Source: Candidatus Micrarchaeum sp.
Lineage (GTDB): Archaea; Micrarchaeota; Micrarchaeia; CAILAH01
Assembly (NCBI GenBank): GCA_020723045.1
Contig: DYJQ01000012.1
Coordinates: forward strand, 13,624 to 19,098
DNA length: 5,475 bases
Reading direction: 5' to 3'
Under the pieces are notes generated by a model, which saw only the letters and a program-made list of their open reading frames with translations, had not been told where the DNA came from and did not search any database. Positions 1 to 5,173 of this stretch are shown here, piece by piece. Within the stretch, counting starts at the first letter, position 1; every line of letters starts with the position of its first letter. A program made the position numbers and the translations under genes.

Positions 1-15
1 TATGGCCCGTTTAAC

Positions 16-492
16 TTAATCAACCAAATACTCCTTGAACGTGGCCTTGAGGGATTCCACTATCAAATCATAGGCCCTCTTTCTATCATTCTGCTCGAGA
101 ACTATTGTTATGTTGCCATAACTGGAGAACATCTCGATTATGTTTATCCTCTCGCGTGCAAGACCGGATATTGATGCATAGGCAACACCCGGCGTGTCAG
201 CCAGCTCGGTGGCATCAATCGTAATCACGCTCTTGTTACCCCTGAGAACAAGCTCGTTAAATGCACTCGGGCCATTCTTTATTGCGTCCTTGAGAATGCT
301 GAATGACTTCTCCTCATCATCATAATCAACTACGAACGTTACGGACTCCTCGCCACTCGAAACCGCATAGAGATTGATGCTTTTGTTATAGAGCGCTGAT
401 GAGAAGTGTGAGAGAACCCCAGGGGTAACACGCACCTTCTCGCCGAAAGCAGTTATTAGCGAGACTGGCCTCTGGAAAAGCTTCACTTTCAT
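16..492 (-). CDS. Stand-alone tandem ACT-domain protein
   Basis: This 158-residue cytosolic protein consists almost entirely of two ACT-type small-molecule-binding domains, about residues 8-73 and 87-150. Each has the ACT hallmark of a strand followed by a Pro-Gly turn and a helix: VTPGVLSHF near residue 22 and DTPGVAYASI near residue 99. Each is followed by a second strand pair (VTFVVDYDDEE and ITIVLEQND) of the kind seen in the regulatory part of aspartate kinases. No kinase, dehydrogenase or other catalytic domain is attached, so it is probably a free regulatory subunit or amino-acid sensor; the ligand cannot be read from sequence. The ATG at 492 is preferred because a TATA box sits about 26 bp upstream, giving an essentially leaderless mRNA, and no Shine-Dalgarno site is visible. 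The gene lies 36 bp beyond the lipoprotein gene but has its own promoter. The fold is confident, the role is not. Confidence 0.85.
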   Translation of the reverse strand: MKVKLFQRPVSLITAFGEKVRVTPGVLSHFSSALYNKSINLYAVSSGEESVTFVVDYDDEEKSFSILKDAIKNGPSAFNELVLRGNKSVITIDATELADTPGVAYASISGLARERINIIEMFSSYGNITIVLEQNDRKRAYDLIVESLKATFKEYLVD

Positions 493-505
493 GGTTTAGT
501 TACTC

Positions 506-528
506 AAAAAAAACTTATAAAAGAAAAT
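506..528 (-). terminator. T-rich terminator after surface operon
   Basis: Immediately after the TAA stop of the lipoprotein gene the minus strand reads TTTTCTTTT and then, after the TATA box of the next gene, an uninterrupted run of eight T (513 down to 506). Archaeal transcription commonly stops at such T runs without a hairpin. The signal is interleaved with the promoter of the ACT gene, so part of the T richness may simply belong to that promoter. Confidence 0.45.
514..523 (-). promoter_or_regulatory. TATA box of the ACT gene
   Basis: On the minus strand this reads CTTTTATAAG, a good archaeal box A. Its centre is about 26 bp before the ATG at 492, so transcription should begin at or next to the start codon. 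No BRE with a clear consensus is seen upstream. The box occupies most of the 36-bp gap between the lipoprotein and ACT genes, which argues that the ACT gene is transcribed separately from the surface operon. Confidence 0.7.
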
Positions 529-1605
529 TTACTCGCTTTTGCAGTTCGGCTCGCTGCCCGTGAGCTCAATGCGCAGCATCCCATCATCGCCCAGGTCGAT
601 GCGCAAGACCTCGCCTTTCATGAGCGCGGTCAGCACCACCTCATTATTGTCTGGGACGGTTATTTGGAGAGAGCCGCTTGGGAAATCTGGCGAATGGAGC
701 ACACCCTTGCCTTTGAGTTCCACCTTCGTCTCGCCAATCTTACCCTCCCATACGCCGTCCTTGCCCAGCTTTACCTCCTCGCCATTCACGCTGAGCACCA
801 TCTTTGCATCTGATGTGCCGCTTGCGAGCGTGTCAAGGTTCATGACAAGGCCGGTTGTCTCATCAAGCACTACGGGTACTGCACTGTCTATCGGGACTGT
901 TATGTTTTCAAGAGTCTTTGAGGCGATGTATGTATCGCTCCCTTCCGTACTCTTCACGAACAGCTTTACTGAGAGAACTGCATATTCAAGCCCCTTATCC
1001 GTCTTTATTACATCGTGCAGTTTGGACTCAACATACTGTGTTTTGTCAACAGAGATTTTGTCTGAATCACCCACTGTTAGAAGGGTCTTGAAATCCTTTG
1101 AGACTTCACCATCTGCATATTCAACCTGCATGAAAACGCTGTCAATCTGCCTCGTGCCTTCACCTAGGTATGAGACGCTCTTTCCGTTTACAGGTGTATC
1201 TGTACTTATTACGTAGATCTCATCGCCTTTCTGGAGTATAGGGCCATCGTTTTCAGTGTCCTTCACAGTATATTCCTTGCTGCCAACCTTGACCTTATTG
1301 CCATACTCAACAACCTTCATCTCGCCATCAACCTTAAGCACAGCATACCATCTGAACTGGCACTGTTGTGTGCCAACATCTGCCACTTCAACTGCATCCG
1401 CATACCCTTGGTCGGGGGATGATATTACAGGCTTTTCATCACCGCCACAGGAAGCGAGCGTAATAGCAAGTGTACACACTACCGGCAGCGCAGCACGTTT
1501 AACGGCGTTAAACATGCGGTTGAATGCAGCAGCACTCTTTCTTTTCTTAGCCTCATTGCCATTTTTTTCTATATTTATTTCCATTGTATTTGTCATTCCT
1601 TTCAT
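529..1605 (-). CDS. Lipoprotein-like secreted beta-rich protein
   Basis: This 358-residue protein has a lysine/arginine-rich cytoplasmic N-terminus (residues about 14-38), a hydrophobic stretch and then LASC, a textbook lipobox, with the candidate lipid-carrying Cys at residue 53, followed by GGDEKP. The rest is predicted exported, rich in short beta strands and Gly/Asp turns, and resembles no family I recognise. Only two other cysteines exist, at about 82 and 355, so one disulfide tying the two ends together is possible. There is one sequon (NIT near 234), unlike the heavily sequon-loaded protein encoded just before it. ATG 1605 is chosen because AGGTGA ends 5 nt upstream; an in-frame GTG at 1614 is the alternative and adds three residues. 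The Met at 1515 would give a shorter signal peptide but has no ribosome binding site. It is the second gene of the surface operon, so a partner or co-anchored surface role is likely. Confidence 0.8.
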   Translation of the reverse strand: MKGMTNTMEINIEKNGNEAKKRKSAAAFNRMFNAVKRAALPVVCTLAITLASCGGDEKPVISSPDQGYADAVEVADVGTQQCQFRWYAVLKVDGEMKVVEYGNKVKVGSKEYTVKDTENDGPILQKGDEIYVISTDTPVNGKSVSYLGEGTRQIDSVFMQVEYADGEVSKDFKTLLTVGDSDKISVDKTQYVESKLHDVIKTDKGLEYAVLSVKLFVKSTEGSDTYIASKTLENITVPIDSAVPVVLDETTGLVMNLDTLASGTSDAKMVLSVNGEEVKLGKDGVWEGKIGETKVELKGKGVLHSPDFPSGSLQITVPDNNEVVLTALMKGEVLRIDLGDDGMLRIELTGSEPNCKSE

Positions 1606-1606
1606 A

Positions 1607-3403
1607 TCATTCACCTATATCCTTGTGCAGGAGGAAATACACACCTGCACCAACTATCAAAACCAAAAGAACAACAACTACTGCAACAGCCGGGAATATA
1701 GAGGGATTGCCCCCAGTCATTGCGGCGACAATGTCGAACGTCTCTGTGGTCTTACCCGTCTCCTCCTCTTCCTTTACCACCGGCTTTGGGATGGATTTGA
1801 CCTTTATCACACCGTCCGTGCCCTCTATTTCTATTGTATAGGTTCCCTCCTCATCAGCAGGGATCTCAACAATCCCTCTGCCACTTGTTTCATACCTCTT
1901 CTCGGTCCCGGAAGGATCCCTCACAACCACTCCCCTGCCGACAACTGGCGAACCGTCGTCACTAACAAGCGTGAGCTTTATCACTCCGCCAGTATAGACC
2001 CTCTTGTAGTAGGTAACCTTTATGTGCGAAGGAGAGGCAGAGGTTGCAACTGCTGGAGAAACAACAGTCTCATTTGCCACTTCTTCTGGTGTTTCGCTTT
2101 CGTTTACTCTATTAACACCAACTACATACACACCGCCACTGCTGGTAGACCCACCGCTCCCGCTTGAGCCCCCTCCTGAACTAGTATGTGAAGCGTTGTT
2201 ACTGCTGTTGTCTGTGTTATTTGTGTTGTTGGTGTCACTAGTGTTATTTGCAGTGTCGTTGCTACCGCCTGCATAAACCTCTACGGCGGCTGAGTCGGTC
2301 AAAGTACCGTAAGATGCCGTAATGATGTAGTTTGCTGGTGTGTTGCCTGCAATCAGCATCGCACTTGCCTTCCCGTCACTATCGCTTACTGCATAGACTA
2401 TTAGGCCCTCATCATTACCTGCATCGAGTGATGCATCTCCTCCACGCGAAAGTGCAGAGAGTGTGATCCTCACGCGTTTGTCAGATACGGGGTTGCCATT
2501 CGCATCTTTCAGTAGAGCATAAATGCTTGCACGCGTTCCGTTACTAATGCGCGCTGGCGTGTATAGGTCAATGCTCGCGGGTGTGTGTGAAGTGTTGTTG
2601 GTGTTGTTATTGTTGCCGGCATCTTCGCCATCATCTGCATAAACCGCAATGGCGGCTGTGTCGGTCAGGTTAGTGTATGATACAGTAATTGTGTAATTTG
2701 CGGGTGTGTCGCCTGCAATCAGCATCGCACTTGCCTTCCCGTCACTATCGCTTACTGCATAGACTATTAGGCCCTCATCATTGCCTGCATCGAGCGATGC
2801 ATCCGGCACGCCCGAATCCGCAGAGAGTGAAATCTTCACGCGCTTGCCTGAGACTGGATTGCCGTACACATCTTTCAATAGAGCGTAGATGCTTGCCTGC
2901 GTCCCCTCTCTAATGCGCGAGGGCATATTGGCTTCAATACTTGCGGGCGCATCCGCCTCTATTGTAATTTTTGCACTATCACTACAAATCCCCTTGCTTG
3001 CAGTCACATGATCAATAAGCACACTGCTACCCAGCGCAGTGGGGGCTGTGTAGTATGCATACCCGTCCCTTTCCTCTATCACGCCGTACTTGGCACTCCA
3101 CTCAACACCGGAAACACCCGAGCGGAACTTTGCATGGCCGCCCGGCAGTACGTATGCGCTATCCGGGGTTATGGAGATTTTACATAAGTCTACTTGCGGG
3201 CGGTAATCGTCAAAGTCATAGTCCACCCCGCTTAAACGTTCAATATTAGGAATTTCAGGATGGGTAGAGGTATCTGCAACCCCATCCGCTTGCTGTAACT
3301 GTTCTGGATTAACGGATGGCGTATAAATGTATTGCGCCCCTGCACCAACAAAGGTGAGTGCAAGCGCGAGCACAATCATAGAGAGAAATGCATATCTGTT
3401 CAT
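1607..3403 (-). CDS. Big-1/Ig-domain surface glycoprotein, C-terminal anchor
   Basis: A 598-residue type I membrane surface protein. Order: signal peptide (1-23, likely cut after GAGA), linker, an Ig-like domain (about 75-151) with two cysteines at 74 and 140 that could form a disulfide, two Big-1-type (invasin/intimin-like) domains at about 152-256 and 274-378, an Asn/Thr/Ser then Gly/Ser stalk (379-424), another small beta domain resembling a carboxypeptidase-regulatory/Ig fold (about 460-540), an acidic/Thr stretch, and a membrane helix (567-591) with the short tail HKDIGE. More than ten N-X-S/T sequons cluster in the linkers. Big-1 domains are known as rigid spacers in adhesins, so a role in cell-surface structure or attachment is an inference. 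The reading frame extends upstream to ATG 3454, but that Met falls inside the BRE and adds a non-signal leader; ATG 3403 follows AGTGAT by 4 nt and begins a classical signal peptide. First gene of the operon with the lipoprotein. Confidence 0.85.
   Translation of the reverse strand: MNRYAFLSMIVLALALTFVGAGAQYIYTPSVNPEQLQQADGVADTSTHPEIPNIERLSGVDYDFDDYRPQVDLCKISITPDSAYVLPGGHAKFRSGVSGVEWSAKYGVIEERDGYAYYTAPTALGSSVLIDHVTASKGICSDSAKITIEADAPASIEANMPSRIREGTQASIYALLKDVYGNPVSGKRVKISLSADSGVPDASLDAGNDEGLIVYAVSDSDGKASAMLIAGDTPANYTITVSYTNLTDTAAIAVYADDGEDAGNNNNTNNTSHTPASIDLYTPARISNGTRASIYALLKDANGNPVSDKRVRITLSALSRGGDASLDAGNDEGLIVYAVSDSDGKASAMLIAGNTPANYIITASYGTLTDSAAVEVYAGGSNDTANNTSDTNNTNNTDNSSNNASHTSSGGGSSGSGGSTSSGGVYVVGVNRVNESETPEEVANETVVSPAVATSASPSHIKVTYYKRVYTGGVIKLTLVSDDGSPVVGRGVVVRDPSGTEKRYETSGRGIVEIPADEEGTYTIEIEGTDGVIKVKSIPKPVVKEEEETGKTTETFDIVAAMTGGNPSIFPAVAVVVVLLVLIVGAGVYFLLHKDIGE
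1611..1616 (-). promoter_or_regulatory. Shine-Dalgarno site within the upstream gene
   Basis: Minus-strand AGGTGA, part of the archaeal consensus GGAGGTGAT, lies 5 nt before ATG 1605. It is made by the last sense codons (GGT GAA) of the surface glycoprotein, whose TGA stop ends 1 bp before the next ATG. This decides the start and suggests translational coupling of the two genes. Confidence 0.7.
2270..2584 (-). repeat. Second Big-1-type domain repeat
   Basis: In-gene copy B of the approximately 105-residue Big-1-type module, encoding residues about 274-378 of the surface glycoprotein. It is offset from copy A by exactly 366 bp (122 residues) and shares with it the core ASIYALLKD.NGNPVS and the DASLDAGNDEGLIVYAVSD block. 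A sequon-rich linker of about 17 residues separates the copies. Confidence 0.8.
2345..2437 (-). repeat. Near-identical DNA patch, copy B
   Basis: This 93-bp segment matches 2711-2803 with only two differences by direct comparison, including a perfect 72-bp run (2345-2416). On either side the two Big-1 copies differ much more, in both DNA and protein. It encodes the end of the second Big-1 module, the block DASLDAGNDEGLIVYAVSD through AGNTPAN. Confidence 0.85.
2636..2950 (-). repeat. First Big-1-type domain repeat
   Basis: In-gene copy A of the Big-1-type module, residues about 152-256 of the surface glycoprotein, beginning at APASIEANMPSRIREG and ending at AIAVYAD. It aligns without a length change with copy B 366 bp further downstream in the gene. 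The first half of the module is clearly diverged between copies, while the second half is nearly identical. Confidence 0.8.
2711..2803 (-). repeat. Near-identical DNA patch, copy A
   Basis: Partner of the patch at 2345-2437. The first 72 bp (2711-2782) are identical, and the two mismatches in the remainder are silent or nearly so. Codon choice is the same throughout, which protein-level selection alone would not require. Confidence 0.85.
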
Positions 3404-3407
3404 ATCA

Positions 3408-3413
3408 ATCACT
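3408..3413 (-). promoter_or_regulatory. Ribosome binding site of the surface glycoprotein
   Basis: Minus-strand AGTGAT, one base from the archaeal GGTGAT, stands 4 nt before ATG 3403. It supports this start over the in-frame ATG at 3454. Confidence 0.55.
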
Positions 3414-3442
3414 GCTATGTTTCTACATTTTGATAAGTACCC

Positions 3443-3458
3443 CTTAAAAAACATTTCG
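3443..3458 (-). promoter_or_regulatory. BRE and TATA-like box of the surface operon
   Basis: The minus strand reads CGAAATGTTTTTTAAG: a BRE-like CGAAAT directly followed by an A/T box centred near 3447. Transcription would start near 3422, leaving a leader of about 19 nt that contains the ribosome binding site at 3408-3413. The box is T-rich rather than a classic TTTATA, so confidence is moderate. Confidence 0.5.
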
Positions 3459-3512
3459 ATTTTTAGGGCTTAGAAATCCTCTTCCCTCGGACCGCTAAAG
3501 TGATTACTCCCG

Positions 3513-3533
3513 CTTAAAATTTAAAGCTTAAAT
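3513..3533 (-). promoter_or_regulatory. A/T-rich element behind the M20 gene
   Basis: A 21-bp almost pure A/T block with an AAGCTT in its middle lies between the M20 stop (3558) and the surface operon promoter. On the minus strand it contains TTTAAATTTTAAG, which could be a second, distal TATA box giving a leader of roughly 90 nt, or part of the termination region of the M20 gene. No coding sequence or RNA gene is seen in this 154-bp spacer. Confidence 0.3.
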
Positions 3534-3557
3534 ACACGAAACCCTCAAATCGAAGGA

Positions 3558-4676
3558 TCATCGAGCCCTTTCTGAAGTCATCACATCATATATTATCCTT
3601 TCAAGCGTTCTCACATCATCAATTGAGACGCGTTCGTTGTTGCCGTGCATCCCCTCCATCCGTGTGCCGAATTCGAGCACAGGTATCCCTTTGTAAGAGA
3701 AAAAACGCGCATCAGAACTGCCGCCTACAGTAGTGAACTTTATCCTCCTGCCCGTGTGCCTCTTCACCACTTTTGCAACAATCCTCTCAAACCCCTTGTC
3801 TTTATTTATGAAATAGGGGCTGTCTTCCAGGATTTTCACGGTGGCCCTGCATCCGGTCTTGGCAATGAAACGCTCAATCATCTTTACTACATTAGCCGGT
3901 TTTGTGCCGTGATTATACCGCACATCAATATTCAGCTCTGCCAGTTCAGGAATGACGTTTGTAGCACCACTATCAGAGTGCACATAGGTTGTAATAGCAG
4001 TTGTGGGCACCATATTACTCTTCTCCGGAAATTTAGCCGTGCGGAGGTATGTTATGAGCCCAGCCGCGGCTTCAATGGGGTTCTTAGCCTGAAGCGGCCG
4101 CGATGCATGGCCGGGCACGCCCTTAATAGCGACATTCAGCCAGAGCACGCCACGGCACCCCTTCTTTGAGATGTCGCCGAGCACGTTCTGTGATGTCGGT
4201 TCGGCAATGAGCAGGCGTGCTATTTTCTCCTTATTGGCCAGCCTTTCAACTAGCGGGCCAGTACCTCTGAACCCGCCCTTTTCCTCATCGCCCACCACCA
4301 TCAGTATTGCCCTACCGCGCGGGTTTCTTGAGTAGCGTGCGAATGCCGAGACCTGTGCGGCAAGACCGCTTTTCATATCAGTGGTGCCCCTCCCGTAAAT
4401 GAACCCGCCCCGTTCAACGGGCTCGAATGGATTGGTAGCCCAACCATCGCGCGTAGCTGGGACCACGTCATAATGGCCGTTGAGCACAAACGCAGGGCCC
4501 TTTTTCCCAGTGTATACAATGAGGTTCTTCACACCATCTATTGAGACGCGTTCGTGGGTAAATGCTCCTCCCTCTTTCGCAAGATAACCCAGCACGAGCT
4601 TAATTATTCTGTCTCCATTGCGCGAGTCCACAGTGTTCACGCGCACCATTTCCTTTAGAAGGTCTATAGCGTCCAT
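3558..4676 (-). CDS. M20-family zinc amidohydrolase, DapE/ArgE-like
   Basis: A 372-residue cytosolic metallo-amidohydrolase of the M20 family (DapE, ArgE, carboxypeptidase G2, aminoacylase). All expected zinc and catalytic residues are visible: H68 and D70 in NGHYDVVP, bridging D100 in GRGTTDMKSG, catalytic E131 and ligand E132 in GDEEKGG, E159 in IAEPT, and H344 in MEGMHGNNE. The lid/dimerisation domain is about 173-283, with H190 (GVPGHAS), N240 (GATNVIP) and R253. TVGGSSDARF near 317 resembles the substrate-binding GGTSD.R motif of DapE. Length is normal for the family. Substrate cannot be fixed: succinyl-diaminopimelate, N-acetylornithine, a LysW-linked amino acid or a dipeptide are all possible, so no symbol is given. 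ATG 4676 has a TATA box 25 bp upstream and no Shine-Dalgarno, so the mRNA is probably leaderless. No other biosynthesis gene is adjacent. Confidence 0.93.
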   Translation of the reverse strand: MDAIDLLKEMVRVNTVDSRNGDRIIKLVLGYLAKEGGAFTHERVSIDGVKNLIVYTGKKGPAFVLNGHYDVVPATRDGWATNPFEPVERGGFIYGRGTTDMKSGLAAQVSAFARYSRNPRGRAILMVVGDEEKGGFRGTGPLVERLANKEKIARLLIAEPTSQNVLGDISKKGCRGVLWLNVAIKGVPGHASRPLQAKNPIEAAAGLITYLRTAKFPEKSNMVPTTAITTYVHSDSGATNVIPELAELNIDVRYNHGTKPANVVKMIERFIAKTGCRATVKILEDSPYFINKDKGFERIVAKVVKRHTGRRIKFTTVGGSSDARFFSYKGIPVLEFGTRMEGMHGNNERVSIDDVRTLERIIYDVMTSERAR

Positions 4677-4696
4677 GAGCAGAACTTAATGAATAA

Positions 4697-4705
4697 TAAT
4701 TTAAA
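4697..4705 (-). promoter_or_regulatory. TATA box of the M20 gene
   Basis: Minus-strand TTTAAATTA is centred about 25 bp before ATG 4676, which places transcription start at the start codon. The bases between it and the ATG (ending GTTCTGCTC) hold no Shine-Dalgarno match. Confidence 0.6.
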
Positions 4706-4834
4706 CGTATGGGCTAAAGGGCTATCAAACTGCACACAGATTATTGCACGAGAAAAACAAGCTATAATGCACTGATTGATTCAGAATAGCCTTCCATCCC
4801 AAAACAGAGCTTTAGGCCTTCACCTATCGAACAT

Positions 4835-4840
4835 AAAAAT
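4835..4840 (-). terminator. Possible T-run terminator of rpoK
   Basis: Starting four bases after the TAA stop of rpoK, the minus strand reads ATTTTTAT, a run of five T. It is short, has no hairpin before it, and is offered only because it lies directly behind the gene. The rest of 4706-4834 shows no gene or RNA that I can support. Confidence 0.3.
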
Positions 4841-4844
4841 AGAG

Positions 4845-5024
4845 TTATTGCCTCAGAACTAACAAAGGTATTGCATCCTGTTTGAACTCCTCCTTTGCCA
4901 GCTCAATCGGGTCAAGTATGCCTTTCTTTATCTCAATCATCGGCGGGGCGCCGAGCGAGAGTTGTAGCGCGCGTGCGCCTATTATCCTTGCGATTTCAAA
5001 CCGGTTCAATGCATGCTCTTCCAT
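4845..5024 (-). CDS. rpoK: DNA-directed RNA polymerase subunit K (Rpb6/omega)
   Basis: A 59-residue protein matching archaeal RpoK, the small subunit that clamps the largest polymerase subunit and helps assembly (homologue of eukaryotic Rpb6 and bacterial omega). The family core is plain: LNRFEIARIIGARALQLSLG (residues 6-25), GAPPMIEI, then DPIELAKEEFKQDAIPLLV. The frame extends to ATG 5057, but that start lies only about 11 bp from the TATA box; ATG 5024 follows GGTGG by 5 nt, sits about 19 nt past the expected transcription start, and gives normal family length. The protein ends ...VLRQ, without the basic R-x-LP-type tail usual at the end of the family. Here rpoK stands alone, diverging from a surface-protein gene, rather than in the ribosomal-protein/rpoN cluster common in archaea. 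Confidence 0.93.
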   Translation of the reverse strand: MEEHALNRFEIARIIGARALQLSLGAPPMIEIKKGILDPIELAKEEFKQDAIPLLVLRQ

Positions 5025-5029
5025 AATCG

Positions 5030-5034
5030 CCACC
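5030..5034 (-). promoter_or_regulatory. Ribosome binding site deciding the rpoK start
   Basis: Minus-strand GGTGG is 5 nt from ATG 5024 and matches the core of the archaeal GGTGA signal. Together with the TATA box at 5063-5073 it excludes the upstream in-frame ATG at 5057. Confidence 0.6.
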
Positions 5035-5062
5035 AATCCACACCATAACTTAAGCATAGGTA

Positions 5063-5080
5063 GTATTTATATGATTTTTG
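5063..5080 (-). promoter_or_regulatory. BRE and TATA box of rpoK
   Basis: The minus strand reads GCAAAAAT, a good BRE, followed by CATATAAATAC, a near-ideal archaeal TATA box centred near 5068. Transcription is expected near 5043, leaving a leader of about 19 nt. This is the strongest-looking promoter of the window, as fits a core polymerase gene. Confidence 0.75.
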
Positions 5081-5136
5081 CATGGAAGGTGGTTTGGACA
5101 TTTTTTTTATTTTCTTCAAACACCACCCAAAGATGC
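5080..5136. promoter_or_regulatory. Dyad between divergent promoters
   Basis: An interrupted inverted repeat: GCAT (5080-5083), four bases, GGTGGT (5088-5093), 28 bases containing a run of eight T, ACCACC (5122-5127), five bases, ATGC (5133-5136). Read from each promoter, both the rpoK and glycoprotein TATA boxes are preceded by ACCACC-N4/5-ATGC. The dyad centre (about 5108) is close to the midpoint of the two TATA boxes. This could be an operator for coordinated control, but arms this short may be coincidence. Confidence 0.35.
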
Positions 5137-5144
5137 TTTTATAT
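5128..5144 (+). promoter_or_regulatory. BRE and TATA box of the plus-strand glycoprotein gene
   Basis: CAAAG upstream and TTTTATAT at 5137-5144 form a plausible BRE/TATA pair. The box centre lies about 33 bp before ATG 5174, so the mRNA would have a leader of only about 6-8 nt. No Shine-Dalgarno precedes the ATG. Confidence 0.6.
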
Positions 5145-5173
5145 TTTCTTCCAGAAATCATCAACGCATATTT

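Noticed and set aside
539..1216. Long plus-strand open frame (225 codons) opposite the lipoprotein gene
   Set aside because: Ser/Pro/Thr-rich translation typical of an antisense shadow, no promoter or ribosome site, and the opposite strand has a convincing signal peptide and operon context.
1256..2167. Plus-strand open frame of 303 codons crossing both surface genes
   Set aside because: It spans the antisense of two coupled genes, its translation is Cys/His/Tyr-rich without domain features, and it has no promoter.
2132..2269. Low-complexity GTT/TGT-rich tract that might be a microsatellite or repeat array
   Set aside because: It encodes, in frame, the Asn/Thr and Gly/Ser stalk of the surface glycoprotein with mixed synonymous codons; coding function explains it.
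3645..4169. Plus-strand open frame opposite the M20 hydrolase
   Set aside because: The minus-strand frame contains all M20 catalytic motifs; this is its shadow.
4689..4775. Short plus-strand frame of about 28 codons (MNNNLNVWAKG...)
   Set aside because: It lies over the M20 promoter, has no TATA box or ribosome site, and shows no domain or membrane features.
4720..4791. Possible stem GGCTAT/ATAGCC suggesting a small RNA
   Set aside because: Only six to seven pairs around a loop of about 60 bases with no further pairing, no promoter and no known RNA motif.
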